Source: Zingiber officinale (Eukaryota; Streptophyta; Magnoliopsida; Zingiberales; Zingiberaceae). Taken from it: 64,000 nucleotides of DNA. The notes below the pieces were generated by a model, which was not told the DNA's origin, did no database searches, and was given only the letters and a program-made list of their open reading frames with translations. The stretch lies in contig NC_055996.1 of NCBI RefSeq assembly GCF_018446385.1, forward strand, positions 18,463,317 to 18,527,316, read 5' to 3'. Both the position numbers and the translations under genes were made by a program. Below, in pieces: positions 48,501-59,245 of this stretch. The first letter of the stretch is position 1; each line of letters opens with the position of its first letter.

Positions 48501-50215
48501 TAAAAGGAACACTACAATTCTGTACAATTAATATTGCACACCGTAAAGAAAAGGAGGGCTTCCACGTAGTAACATGAGTTTGGCTAACTATGTATAATGC
48601 ACGTGTCATTTATATTTTATTTTCAAAGGTCATGTTTACTGGGGATCTCATTTCAAGACAGTTTTGGTAGTTGACTGGAACAAAACAGTTTGGGTACTAT
48701 GTTGGAGTGTCAACGCATGATAAGACAGGTTTGGTAGTTGACTGGAACAAAGTGGTTTTGGTCCTGTGTTGGAGTGTCAACGCAAGATGTTAGTAACAAA
48801 TTAGAAGTGCAAGAAGGAAGGAGGATCAAGAAGAAAAAGGAAAGCGAAGATAGTTACATAAGACAAACTATCATTCCATATCGAAATTTTAGTCCCGGGT
48901 TGTAATGGTTAGCTATGGCACCGTGTTTTACTAACATTTGACACACTTTATTCATCAAAACATACCATGATGAAATTAGAATAGTTTTATTCCTTCAATA
49001 TCTTCCAGCAACATAATTATTTAGGTAAGATACATAATTTTATCCTTATGTTGCACGCTACAAAATGAAACTTCACTAGTAATAATTTAATCAGGTAAAA
49101 TGTTTTTTAGAACATTAATTAATTTTTGTCTCTCTACCACTATCCCTTCAACTTTAATCAATTCAACTCTTCCAATTATAATATTTATTGGTTTCTTAGT
49201 TCATACCATCTCACCCTATTATCCATCATTTTATCATCTAGTGTAACTACATCTAACTTATTAGATATTAATTTTTTATCTTTTCCTTTCTAATAACTCA
49301 AGGCATCTATCATAGCCAGTGTTCTAAATAGTAGTTAAGGCAGCCGCCTAGGCGTGAGGTGGACCTCAACCGCACGACCTTGAACCGCACCGCCTTGTGT
49401 TTAGGCGGCGGCAAAGCATTTCCGATTCGAATTCGGGCGACAAGTCTGGATGCATCGCCAAGCTTGGGCTACGCATCCGGGCATGCACGACGGGTCCAGA
49501 CTCATCGCCAGGCTTAGGCAACGCGTCTAACACCGAAACGCCGAAGCCGATCATAGAATAGAATAGCGTTTTTAAAAAAAAAATTTAGGATTTAATCGGA
49601 ACTTTAGATTAAAATTTTAATCAAGATTGGGATAATTTAAATAGGCTTAAGTAAAGCCCAATAAAAGTATCCTATTAATTTTATATATATATATATATAT
49701 AATTTTTTAAAAATATATTTAGATTAACTTTCTTATTTTTAGTTAATATATTTTATAGTAATTTTTTAATTTTTGATCATTTATTTAATTTTTTATCTTT
49801 TAGTTAATATATCAGTTAATTATGTATAAAAATAGTAAAAAAAAAAAATCAACTGCCTAGGGCCGAGGCACTGACTGCACCGCCACCACCATTTACAACA
49901 CTAATCATAGTATTCCCAACCACCAATGCAGCTCCAAACCAATGTGGTCCTAAGTCCAAATGAAGAGAAAAAATTACGGGTTGGGTTTAGGGCTAAGCAG
50001 ACAGCATTAAAATTGTCTAATCCAATGGAGACAGAAGAATATACATAAATTCGTGTTTGAGAATAATCAATTGCTCCACCATTATGCTTAAGAATAGATT
50101 CAAAAAGCTTTAACATTGAAATACTTACTATTTCACCATTTGTCATCAAGTCAAAGACAATGCGATTTAAATGACCTGAAGGAGTTGCCTGCTCTGCAAT
50201 AAGATCTGCATCCAT
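27544..50215 (-). CDS. NRPD1: Largest subunit of RNA polymerase IV (NRPD1), 19 coding exons
   Basis: NRPD1 is the catalytic subunit of plant Pol IV, a nuclear enzyme making precursors of 24-nt siRNAs for RNA-directed DNA methylation. Exons (minus): 50215-50129, 48360-48240, 48149-48025, 46517-46356, 45903-45859, 45782-45555, 43196-43041, 42915-42778, 38746-36836, 35480-35311, 35225-35159, 35061-34943, 32916-32742, 32109-31888, 31796-31623, 31539-31402, 29603-29215, 28628-28517, 27696-27544. Phases agree throughout, giving 1563 residues. Visible: N-terminal zinc cysteines (CETCG, then CDGHSG, about 55-72), CPGC, CKYC, the catalytic metal motif [14 protein letters not shown] (DFDGD about 520-524), and the C-terminal DeCL-type end ([10 protein letters not shown]). 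It lacks the long GW/WG tail of NRPE1, so Pol IV is favoured over Pol V. Exon 4 and the exon 5 and 14 acceptors are the least certain. No in-frame stop was found. Confidence 0.92.
28629..31401 (-). other. NRPD1 introns 16 and 17
   Basis: Non-coding apart from the exon at 29215-29603. Within intron 16, 30230-31150 is richer in G and reads like retrotransposon LTR text (recurrent gactcaacatagt.gag, cttggagagtttggtgcat, accgagggt). No ends or target duplication were recognised. Confidence 0.4.
33961..34349. mobile_element. hAT-type MITE (389 bp) in NRPD1 intron 12
   Basis: The ends are inverted (tagggatggcaat and, at the right, attgtcatcccta). They are flanked by an 8-bp direct repeat tgtatacc at 33953-33960 and 34350-34357. 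An 8-bp duplication with TAGGGATG-like ends is typical of the hAT superfamily. The interior is GC-rich with repeated ccccatccc themes and no transposase. Intron 12 otherwise (32917-34942) shows only AT-rich DNA and a TA repeat near 34660. Confidence 0.9.
35481..36835 (-). other. NRPD1 intron 9
   Basis: AT-rich intron. The ORFs on it (35688-35951, 36162-36461) show no domain. No transposon recognised. Confidence 0.5.
39366..39553. mobile_element. Tourist/Harbinger-type MITE (188 bp) in NRPD1 intron 8
   Basis: The inverted ends are ggggctgcttgtttggg and, at the right, cccgaaccaagcgccccc. They are flanked by TTA on both sides (39363-39365 and 39554-39556). The three-base TTA duplication and the G-rich start are typical of the PIF/Harbinger Tourist group. 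Confidence 0.85.
40106..40253 (+). mobile_element. Au-type SINE with its B box deleted
   Basis: The head ggggagccttggcgcaacgg and the tail text ccccgcatggcgggagcttc match the widespread plant Au SINE. The A-box region is present, but the sequence jumps from ggtcacggg to aaacagc, where Au elements carry the B box (ttcgag.ct). A 21-bp target duplication flanks it (40085-40105 and 40254-40274, one mismatch). It lies in NRPD1 intron 8. Confidence 0.9.
41044..41206 (-). mobile_element. Second Au-like SINE, minus strand, B box kept
   Basis: On the minus strand it begins ggggagccttggcataac and keeps the B box gggttcgagttgc. It ends in cacggggttgtcctt. A perfect 17-bp direct repeat (ttcttgttgaaattata) flanks it at 41027-41043 and 41207-41223. 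It lies in NRPD1 intron 8, about 0.8 kb from the first Au copy. Confidence 0.9.
41224..42777 (-). other. Remaining part of NRPD1 intron 8
   Basis: Mostly AT-rich. 42200-42360 is a long pyrimidine-rich stretch on the plus strand (ttcttctc-type), which produces overlapping low-complexity ORFs. No gene or transposon end is seen. Confidence 0.45.
44137..45339. mobile_element. hAT-type element (1203 bp) in NRPD1 intron 6
   Basis: The ends are inverted: caagcttcaaaatttcg on the left and cgaaattttaaaccttg on the right. They are flanked by the 8-bp direct repeat ctagggtc (44129-44136 and 45340-45347). The left third is GC-rich and carries chance ORFs on both strands; the rest is extremely AT-rich. 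No transposase is seen, so it is non-autonomous. Confidence 0.88.
46356..46517 (-). other. Candidate extra NRPD1 exon of 54 codons
   Basis: This segment is open on the minus strand, is exactly 54 codons, and is bounded by tttatttcag and AAG|GTATCT. It keeps phase between exons 3 and 5. It encodes a charged, helical-looking stretch ([20 protein letters not shown]). I do not recognise it in the NRPD1 proteins I remember, where CPGC is followed closely by CKYC. Confidence 0.5.
46518..48024 (-). other. NRPD1 intron 3
   Basis: Apart from the SINE at 47327-47480 this intron is AT-rich. The short ORFs at 46724-46906 and 47655-47984 show no domain. Confidence 0.45.
47327..47480 (+). mobile_element. 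5'-truncated tRNA-derived SINE
   Basis: It contains a B-box-like ggggtcgagtcctag near its start, a GC-rich body and a terminal run of T. It is flanked by a 14-bp direct repeat gtaaagcaacaaca (47313-47326 and 47481-47494). The A box seems missing, suggesting 5' truncation. Confidence 0.8.
48361..49316 (-). other. NRPD1 intron 1, gene-proximal part, with a short direct repeat
   Basis: About 60-bp units at 48660-48720 and 48725-48785 are direct repeats (ggtagttgactggaacaaa, then gtgttggagtgtcaacgca-like text). The rest is AT-rich and shows no gene. Confidence 0.5.
49317..49903. mobile_element. hAT-type element (587 bp) in NRPD1 intron 1
   Basis: The inverted ends are cagtgttctaaatagt and, at the right, ccatttacaacacta. 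They are flanked by atcatagc (49309-49316) and atcatagt (49904-49911), a 7-of-8 match. The two GC-rich ends (gcc.cctaggcg themes) enclose an AT-rich middle with a TA repeat near 49683. No transposase is seen. Confidence 0.75.
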
Positions 50216-50650
50216 CTGGAAATTTTGTCAGCCATAAAAGGGATCATTAGTTGCCACATACAGGAGATTAGAGCATGCAACGTGGAGCATAATGAATCAA
50301 CCTTGAGCAACGACGGCAGCGGACAGAGAGGATGTGACTCACGAACGAGCGCGAGACAAGACCAAGGTGAGAGGTCGGCACCGCTCGTCGCTATTGAAGC
50401 GCGGTGCGCGCGAGGCGAAGCGTGGGCAAGCCCAGGAAGCGGGCGAGAGGCGGGCGGGCGAGCGCGGTGCCGCGATCTCGTCGGGTCGGTGCGCAAGCGT
50501 CGGAGGCGAGCGGGGTAGAGGGTTCCCGGGAGGTTCCGGAGAGAAAAGAGAGGGAGAGTCGTTTTGGGGGGAGGCGAAACGGTTTATAATGCAACCCAAC
50601 CCTAACTCAACCTGCCACGCCGATCCATATATAAATCGGGCTACCATAAG
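50216..50650 (-). promoter_or_regulatory. NRPD1 5' leader and core promoter region
   Basis: The NRPD1 start codon follows directly behind a tttccag acceptor. A matching donor (GCTCAAG|GTTGATT) sits at 50301-50302, giving an 86-bp leader intron and a GC-rich non-coding exon from 50302 up to roughly 50560. The GC-rich block produces several overlapping ORFs on both strands that I reject as genes. No TATA box is obvious. Confidence 0.55.
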
Positions 50651-51026
50651 TCCGGTGGACCATGCCTTCTAATTTCTGCAATTTGATATTCTTTATTTTT
50701 TTATATATTATTTAATTTATTAATATTATTTTAAAATAATTTCTAACCTGAGTTTATGCCAACGAGGGGCACAGGTTAACCAAGCCCACCTCTTGACCGT
50801 CGCAAGCCAAAAATAGCGCTGAAATTGATTACAAATTGACACCGATCAAATCAAAAAAGGTCCATCTGAACAAATTGATAGGGTCCATATACAACAATTG
50901 GTATTACATTATTTTTTTTCAGAGGGCCTTACTATCTGCACTCTATGTGTGAAGAAAATATACATAACATGTGAAGGACCTATAACCAAAAAAAACAAAA
51001 AAGACATGAACATGAATCATGCAACT
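50651..51026. other. Intergenic space between the F-box 3' end and NRPD1 promoter
   Basis: About 0.4 kb of AT-rich DNA. It must hold the 3' UTR of the F-box gene and the distal promoter of NRPD1. No coding feature was found. Confidence 0.45.
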
Positions 51027-52693
51027 TCAACGAAGCTTATTCTGGGCCACTGCCTGACAGAGCTCATCCTCACAGAAGAGAACCCTTGTAGAAGATACAG
51101 GCTCGAGAACAGGCTTTGGCAAGCCTGGTGACGCTATGTTTGGTTGAGGTAATGTGGACTCTGGGAATAGAACAGCTGCAATCTGCTTTATGTCCAGCAG
51201 GTGAAGGCGAGATCGTGGGCCGCCATGTTTTGGAGCTTTTGGTGTATGTGGGATGGATCCCCAAATTCTTTTCCCTTCAGCCTTGCTGCAAATGCACAGG
51301 GTAGGGTTAAAATGACGAGCATGTTGAATGGTAGAACTGCGAGATGTGCGTTCAAAAAGAAGTACTTTGCGAAGGGCCAATGTTCAGTTGGCACTGGAGT
51401 CTTGGCGTTAAGCATTTCCTGCCGTGACCTGTCTGGAGTTGTGTAGTTGAAGTGATACTGTCTGGCTGCAATAACCTGGTGAACGGAGCACAAATAACGC
51501 GAAAGAGATGAATAAATGATGATTAGAAACTTTTGGTCAATGACCTTGGCTCCAGTTTTGAGAGTTAAGAACCAGTAGCATAGTGAAGTTAAATTTATGG
51601 ACATTGATAAACAATTAAGGCATGTAATGTAACTCATTAATAGTTTCTTCTCTAGGACACATCTCAATATTTGGTCAATTTGATACGATATAGATATAAG
51701 TCTAACTACATATTTCAGAAGTTATAAAAATTAACACAAAAAACATAAAAACTTTAGGTAAAGAGCAAGACAGTCGGCCTACATGTATATTGAATGGGAT
51801 CACTGAAGAAATGTGAATATGGCGATTAACTACTTCCGAAGTTAAAATCTTGCTCATTCATAAAAAATACGCAGGTATATTGTGGTGAAATCACATAGAA
51901 AAAGGCTCATGGTTAAGAATTAAGTTCTCAAAAAAAAAAACAAATGCTATTTATTACTTGCCACAAGAATCAAGCATAAGAAGCTTCATAACACGTGAAT
52001 AAATCATTATTACCTAAAGACTAAAGTAATGTACAGCTCCTACATCAAATGGGACTACTCAACATGAATATTTAATATTTGTCTCTCAATTGTCACTCTG
52101 TGGCAGCCAATGAGAACAAAATTTAAAAAATAACAATAGCACACTTACCGCAGCTCGAATTCGACGGGAAACATGGAAAACAGCTCTTAGTTGATCATGA
52201 TGCAAGTGGCAAAGGATTTTGATCTTCATCGGAAAAAAAAGGGAAAAGGGTGTTTAAAAAAATGTGGTTACTAATGAAATCAAAAACATAAACTTCTGCA
52301 TCAAAGTATAACAAGTGATAGAAAAAAACACTCTCACTGGCCACATACCAGGATATCCATAGGAAGAGATTCAAGCCTTGATTTGCTTTCAAATTCAACA
52401 CTTTGTGGTGTTTTAGGTGTTGCTGGAAGTTTTCGCAGTTTAACTTCAGTTACCATTGACTCAGATAGAACTCTGTTTGGAGAGGTCATTAGCGCATCAC
52501 TTTGAATAACATCAACCCGAGTAAGTAGATTAATCTTCGCCATCTCTGTCTCCAGTACAATCCTCTTCTTTCCTATGTCAGTACACAACTTGTTTGACAT
52601 CTTGTTGGAACGCATTTGTGCAAGTGCACCAGGTTTTAGGTACTTGTTTTTGTTTGTCTTCACTTTCACTTTCTGTTTTTGCTTGAACGCCAT
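51027..52693 (-). CDS. FBS-type F-box protein (SCF ubiquitin ligase adaptor)
   Basis: Predicted 262-residue F-box protein, of the small family that includes Arabidopsis F-BOX STRESS INDUCED 1. Such proteins link targets to SKP1 in SCF ubiquitin ligases. Exons (minus): 52693-52349, 52223-52149, 51475-51366 and 51285-51027; phases agree. The F-box spans about residues 108-140 (LESLPMDIL joined to IKILCHLHHDQLRAVFHVSR). Family-specific motifs follow: ARQYHFNYTTPDRSR, TPVPTEHWPF, PHTPKAPKH and LLDIKQIAAVLFPES. The N-terminus is basic and lysine-rich. The last intron is only 80 bp; read through, it breaks the frame, which is why two overlapping ORFs appear here. No premature stop is seen, so the gene looks functional. 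The family is known to respond to stress; nothing in the sequence here proves that. Confidence 0.9.
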
Positions 52694-53231
52694 GGCTTAC
52701 AAGTGATAGAATGCAAATCTAACTTAGAAATACAAGTATGCTTCACCACTGATTCCAGTGATTCCTATAGATTTGGAAGAGGATAGTATTAAAACGAGTA
52801 CATAGAAGCAAATAGAATGATCACAAATGATAAGCAAGTAGCTCTATAACGAATTTATAATATAGAAGATTATAGTAAGAATTTGGAATAGGTACAAATA
52901 TCAACAAAAGAATAAAGTCAACCATGATTTATGTCTATTCGTGGCAGCAACACAAACTTACAGTGGTTAAAACTAAAATCAAGCAGAATAACTGAACAAA
53001 CTAAAATTACTACATTACCAAATGAAGACAAGGCAGTAGGTATAACCTTCCTATATAACCAATGCTTCAGCATCAGTTGCTTAATCAGGATCAACTGGTG
53101 AATATGTTCTAAAACATAATCTAATACCAGTCCATTTATCAAAAATGGATAATTATCAAAATCATTGCTCTTAAGAGAATTTGTGAGATTATCTTCACAT
53201 ACACAGCGTGGGATTTAGGAGGTTGGCGGGA
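52694..53231 (-). other. F-box gene leader intron, 3' part
   Basis: Just upstream of the F-box start codon a splice acceptor-like tatcacttgtaag precedes ccATGG, suggesting an intron in the 5' leader. The rest is AT-rich and without gene. Confidence 0.4.
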
Positions 53232-53239
53232 GGGATAGG

Positions 53240-53682
53240 TAGGGATGTAAACGAATCGAATCGAGCCAAATATGTAGAAAAATTTAAGGCTCGAATTCAG
53301 CTCAAATTAGGTATATTCGAGTTCGAGTTCGATTCGAAGCTCGAAAAATTCAAAATGTTTGGTTCGAATTCGGTTCGAATTTAGGCTCAGGTTTGAGTTC
53401 GGCTCAAAATATTCGAACATGTTCACAAACTATTCGAATTATTGGTCGAAAATAGATTAGAAAGGCTCGAAATTTATTTATTTAATATATATTCAACTTA
53501 TATTAATAAATATTAAGGCTCACGAGCAGCTCGAACAATATAATTTGAGCTCGAGTTCGGCTCGAAAAAAAGTTCGAACATGTTCGAATTCGGCTCGAAT
53601 TCGATAAATTCGAATACGAATCGAATATTTTTCGAGCCGGCTCGAAAAGCACGCGAGCCGACTCGATTCGTTTGCAGCCCTA
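53240..53682. mobile_element. hAT-type MITE (443 bp) with ttcga/tcgaa-rich body
   Basis: The inverted ends are tagggatgtaaacgaatcga and, at the right, tcgattcgtttgcagcccta. An exact 8-bp duplication gggatagg flanks it (53232-53239 and 53683-53690). The body consists of many diverged copies of gctcgaattcg on both strands. Confidence 0.92.
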
Positions 53683-53929
53683 GGGATAGGAAGGAAATAG
53701 CACTGTTTTTTGTGCTCTTTTTGGTAGTTTTAAAACTAAGGTATTTCTTTTGATAAATAAGGAAACATGGCCGCTCCTTTTGGTAAAAAGTTGTAGTATG
53801 TTAGAAGGCATTTAATGTTTTTGATAATATATTGTAATATTAGCCTAAAGGTATATTATAATATGTTCTAATGTTTTATCTGAATATGTATATCTTATTT
53901 GCAATTTCTCTTCATTTGCAAGCTTCTTC

Positions 53930-56900
53930 TGTTATTATTTAATGGTTTGAACTTCTCTGAATGGAGTGAGCAGGTCAATTTTCATTTAGGTGTATTGGAT
54001 CTTGACTTGGCACTACTAAAGGAAAAAAAACCCAAATGCTATTACTGATTCAAGCAGCGAAGAAGAAAAGTCCAAATATAAAGCACGGGAACGGTCTAAC
54101 AGATTAAGCCTTATGTTTATATGAATGACTATCGCAAACAATATTAAATATTAAGACTACCATTCCACAAATAGAAGATGCAAAAGAATATTTGAAGTTT
54201 GTGGAAGAACCTTTTTGTTCGGCTAATAAGTCACTCGCTAATACATTAATGGCACAACTCACGACCATAAAGTTTCATGGGTCGTGTAATATGTAAGAGC
54301 ATACCATTGAGATGACTAATATTGCAGCAAAATTAAAAACTTTAGGAATGGTTGTGGATGACTGCTTGGTTCAATTTATTCTGAACTCATTGCCTCCTGA
54401 ATATGGTGCTTTTCAAATTAACTATGACACTATTAAGGAAAAGTGGAATGTTAATAAATTGATAAGCAAACTTATTCAAAGGAAAACAAACTTAAGAATT
54501 TAGGAAGTCATTCCATCAATTTCACTATTCAAGGAGCTAGTAAAGCATTAAAAATAAAAGCCAAAAGTTTTAAGAAAAAGAAAAGGCATATTAAAACTCC
54601 TCAGGCTAGTAAGAAGGAACATAATAATGATAAATGTCATTTCTATAAGAAAGAACACTATTAGAAAGATTGCCCTAAATGCAAGGCTTGGTTCAAAAAG
54701 AAAAGTATATTAAAAATTGATGTTTGTTTCGAATCTAACTTGATTGATGTTCCTCATAATACTTGGTGGCCTGATTTTGGTGCTACTACTCATGTCTCTA
54801 ATATAATACAAGGATTCCTTACAATCCAAACTATAAACCAAACTGAGAATTTCCTATATATGAGAAATCGTATGAAGGCTCCAATTGAAGGCATAGGGAT
54901 TTATTGTTTGGTCTTAGATACTGGCTATCATTTAGACCTATTACAAACTCTTTATGTGTCTTCAATTTCAAGGAACCTTATTTCTCTTTCAAAACTTGAT
55001 GTTTGTGGTTTTGGTTTTAATTTTAGAAAAGCTTGTTTTAATTTATATAAGAATTCAAGACTTATTAGAAAGATTGGTAAAAAAATGATATTCTACAAAA
55101 TTTAGATTTTATTGATCTTGGTTTGTGTAGATTGTATTAAGGGAAAACAAACCAGACATAATAAGAAATGAGCCACAAGAAGCACTCAGCTTCTTGAAAT
55201 AATACACACTAATGTATGTGGACCTTTTGATACTTCATCTTTTGCTAGAGAAAAGTATTTTATCACCTTTATCAATGATTTTTCATGTTATGGATATATC
55301 TATTTGCTTAAATAAAAATCTCAACCAGTAGATGCTTTTGAAATCTACATTAATGAGGTTGAAAGGCAATTAGATAAGAAAGTAAAAATTATAAGATTGA
55401 ATAAAGGGGGTGAACACTATGGGAAGTATGATGAAACAGGACAACATCCCAGTCCATTTGCAAAACTTCTTGAAAAACATGGCATATGTGCACAATACAC
55501 AATATACTATGCCATACACACCTCAACAAAATAGTGTAGCAGAAAGACGTAACCGCACATTAATGGATATAATTAGAAGTAATGAGTAATTCATCATTAC
55601 CCAAATCATTGTAGATGTATGCTTTAAAAACATCAATGTACTTGCATAATAGGGTTCCTAGTAAGGCAATTTTAAAGACTCCTTTTGAGTTATGGACAAA
55701 TAGAAAACCTAGCTTAAGACACTTGCATGTTTGGGGTTGTCCGGCAGAAGCAAAAGTTTATAATCCACATGCAAGAAAGTTAGATTCTCGACAGTTAGTG
55801 GTTACTTTATTGGTTACCCATAGAAATCTAAAGGGTATATATTTTACTGTCCTAACCATAACCCAAGAATAATAGAAACTAATAATACAAAATTCCTTGA
55901 GAATGGTGAAGTTAGTAGGAGCGACGAACAACAAAATGTGAATATAAAGGAAGTTAAGATAAATAGTTCTTTATCTAAAAGTATTCCTTCATCCAGTATT
56001 GTTCCAAAAGTTGTCCCAATTATCAACATTAAACAACATAATGAAATATCCCTTGAAGAAACTAATTCACAAAGATCTTATGCAATGAGTCACAAGAAAT
56101 AGCATTGAGAAAATCTCAAAGAATAAGAAAAAAAGCTATTTCAAATGATTATGAAACTTATTTACAAGAATTAGATTATGGAATTTATGAAGATCTAGTT
56201 TCATTTTCACAAGCCATAGAACGTACAAAGTCAGATAAATGGATCAATGCAATGAAAGAAGAATTGCAATCCATGTATGAAAATGATGTTTGGAATATCA
56301 TTGAATTGCTAGAAGGTTCCAGACGAGTTGGATGCAAATGGGTCTTTAAGACCAAGCGCGACTCAAATGGTAATATTGAACAATATAAAACTAGACTTAT
56401 TGCTAAAGGATACACTTAACAAGATGGCATTAATTATAAAGAGTCATTTTCACCTGTCTCAAAGAAAGACTCATTATGTATTATCATGGCACTGGTGGCT
56501 CATTATGATTTAAAGTTACACCAGATAGATGTGAAAATAGCCTTTCTAAATGGAAATCTTGAAGAAGTATATATGGACTAACCTGAAGATTTTATAATTG
56601 AAGGAAAAGGTCATCTAATGTGTAAACTTAAGAAATCAATATATGAACTTAAACAAGCTTCCAAACAATGGTATATTAAGTTTAATAATACCATTACATC
56701 TTTTGGTTTCGAAGAAAACGTTGTTGATCAATGCATATACCGAAAGATCAATGGGAGCAAAATTATATTTTTAATCCTATATGTTGATGATATTTTGCTT
56801 GCTACTAATGATTTGGACATGTTGCATAAGACAAGACTTTCTCTCTAAGAATTTTGAAATGAAAGATACGGGCAAAGCATCCTGTGTGATCGGAATTGAA

Positions 56901-57770
56901 ATATTTCGTGATAGATCACAAGGACTGTTAGGATTATCTCAAAAGCTTATATTGAAAGAATTCTAGAGAGATTTAATATGGAAAAATATTCGGCTGGAAT
57001 TTCTCCAATTTAGAAAGGGGACAAAGTTAGTTTTATGCAATGTCCAAAGAATGATATAGAATGAAACAATTAGATTCAATTACATATGCTTTTGTTGTAG
57101 GAAGTCTAATATATGTAGAAACCTGTACAAGACTAGATATTAGTTTTGCGGTCGGAATGCTCAGAAGATATCAAATTAATCCTAGAATTAATTATTGGAA
57201 AATTGTTAAGAGAGTTTTAAGGTATCTTCAAGGCACTAAGAATTACATGCTCGTGTACGAAAAAAACTAATCACTTGGAAGTGGTTGGTTACTCAAATTC
57301 AAATTTTGACATATGCTTCAACAGTAGAAAGTCCACTTTTGGTTATTTGTTTCTTCTTGGAGAAGGAGTGGTATCATGGAAAAGTGCTAAACAATTTGTC
57401 ATTGCCTTATCCACAATAGAAGCAAAGTTTGTGGCATATTTTGAAGTCACAATCCATGCATTATGATTGCGGAATTTTATTTCAAGACTTGGAATTGTCG
57501 ACAATATTGTCAAGCCACTGAAAATTTATTATGATAATTCTACAGCAATATTCTTCTCAAAAAATGATAGATACTCAAGAGGTGTCAATTAAATGGAATT
57601 AAAATATTTTGTCATTAAAGAAGAAGTTCAGAAACAAAAAGTGTCTATTGATTATACTAGGACGGATCTCATGATTGCAGATCTATTAACTAAAGGTTTA
57701 CAACCAAAAATATTTAAGGAACATGTACATCGAATGGGTCTTAGTTGTTCTTTGAATGATTTATTAAGTT
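53930..57770 (+). pseudogene. Second Ty1/copia polyprotein remnant, heavily mutated
   Basis: Spread over all three frames are gag (VNFHLGVLDLDLALL near 53980; ILNSLPPEYGAFQ near 54390), a damaged zinc knuckle (CHFYKK...KDCPKC near 54635-54680), a protease-like segment with DFGATTHVSN in place of the usual acidic D-S/T-G motif (near 54775), integrase pieces (PSLRHLHVWGCP near 55710), RT with ILYVDDILLATND (near 56780) and RNase H with LSTIEAKFVAY (near 57410) and the C-terminal DLLTKGL. Many stops and shifts break it. It belongs to a different copia lineage from the one at 1-5213 and is much older by its damage. It lies inside the presumed leader intron of the F-box gene. Confidence 0.9.
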
Positions 57771-58096
57771 GACACTCTAAGCTCATTTATGTGTTTCTGA
57801 TATATAGTTTCTAGTTATAATGTGCATAATACTATGTTATAACATGAATTGCCTAGAAACATTATTGTGGACCATTATGAAATTATATGTTCATTTACAA
57901 GCCTAATATGATAGAATGCTGATGTTTGTGGTATATAGAAGGAAGTATGTTGTATAATGTACAACCGTTATAAACCGCATTTAGTGTTCTATTATTCTAA
58001 GGTGATTATGATGTTTTAAAAGGATAAGTTTTTTTGGATACTTAAAGTTATAATGCATCATATTAATGCTTTAAGTTTTAATTTATCCTATTTTTA

Positions 58097-58480
58097 GGCC
58101 AAGTGGGAGAATATTAGATAATTATTGTTATCTAACAAATGATTTGCCTTAAAATCAAAAGAAAATAAATTACAACTAAAGTAACTTCATGCAATTGAAG
58201 TTACTAATCAAATATAACTCTTATATATAATTATTATTATTATTTGTAATAGATGTAAATAATAATAATTTATTATAACTGATGCATGATGGATGCATGG
58301 AAACAATAGATGTTATACATATATGGGTCCTCTCTTTGCCTATAAATAAGAAAACATAATAATGTTCCATCACATCATTGCTTTCATAAAGAAAGGAAAG
58401 AAAAGAGAAATCAATATAGGCAAAATAATTACATTACAATGGCTTCTTCATCAAGCTCAGGTATGTAAATATGTAGATTT
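58097..58480 (+). repeat. 3' LTR-like region of the second copia element
   Basis: A polypurine tract (aagtgggagaat) at about 58100-58112 is followed by LTR-like sequence with a clear TATA box (tataaataag, 58341-58350). About 90 bp further is an ATG (58440) opening a short serine-rich frame ending at a splice donor, ctcag|gtatgt. Neither LTR end could be fixed because no 5' LTR copy lies in the window. Confidence 0.55.
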
Positions 58481-59245
58481 CAAGATCCGTTTCATAAAGT
58501 AAATATAATGATCACGTAAATCAACACAACACTGCATCAAAGATGGCCATATTCGGGCAGAGAGAAACATATTGAATTAATCCTCAGTTAGCTTACAATT
58601 AAAGATAGTTATTTAACACAACAAACTTAGTAGATTGCACTAGAAAAACATTGCCAAATCTAAGTACTACATGCTTTGTTTATTGGTAAGTTTTAAAAAC
58701 TTAAAAGAGGATATGAATTTTATATTCGTATGAATATTACTTTATACGAATTATTTTGTAAATAATAACACCATATGCATCCGCCTATATGTTCTACATA
58801 CAATCAATACCAATCCGTCTATCTGTTCTATATGCAAATCATTTGCCAGTATATACAGATCAATACCAATCCGGCAATGCATGAAACTGCACCTAACTAA
58901 CTAACATCAAACATAATATGCAGAAAATTCAATACAATTAAATAAGACTGAGAGCCATTTTCCTATTAGACAGCAAGTACTCCAATTTTATGGACCACCA
59001 AATACTTGAATCGAACAAACAGAGACAAATAATAACAGTAGTGCAACTGTTTAAGATGTGATCTTAAAGAGAGAAATCATTGAGAGGATTACAATAAGAA
59101 AGAGCGTTAGTGCAAACCCAGTCTGCCTCACCTGCGACCAAGGATCAAAAGCTCGAAACTACCTGTTAAAGCTGACATTTATCGACAAAGAAATCGAAAG
59201 GGGGGCATGGAATAAAGCGAAGAAACGTAGCGGAGATACCACTCA
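58481..59245. other. Non-coding, presumed intron DNA
   Basis: AT-rich, without coding potential. It lies between the copia LTR-like region and the GC-rich exon-like segment at 59246-59400. No transposon ends were recognised. Confidence 0.4.

Noticed and set aside
27544..50215. Pol V largest subunit (NRPE1) or Pol II largest subunit as alternative
   Set aside because: The metal site context [14 protein letters not shown], the short DeCL-type end, and absence of a GW/WG or heptad tail favour NRPD1.
50225..50672. Several overlapping ORFs near 50.4 kb
   Set aside because: They are readings of the GC-rich NRPD1 leader and promoter; all six frames are open because of base composition.
51188..51667. 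159-residue ORF over F-box exon 3
   Set aside because: It reads through an 80-bp intron. The true frame continues in the exon at 51285-51027.
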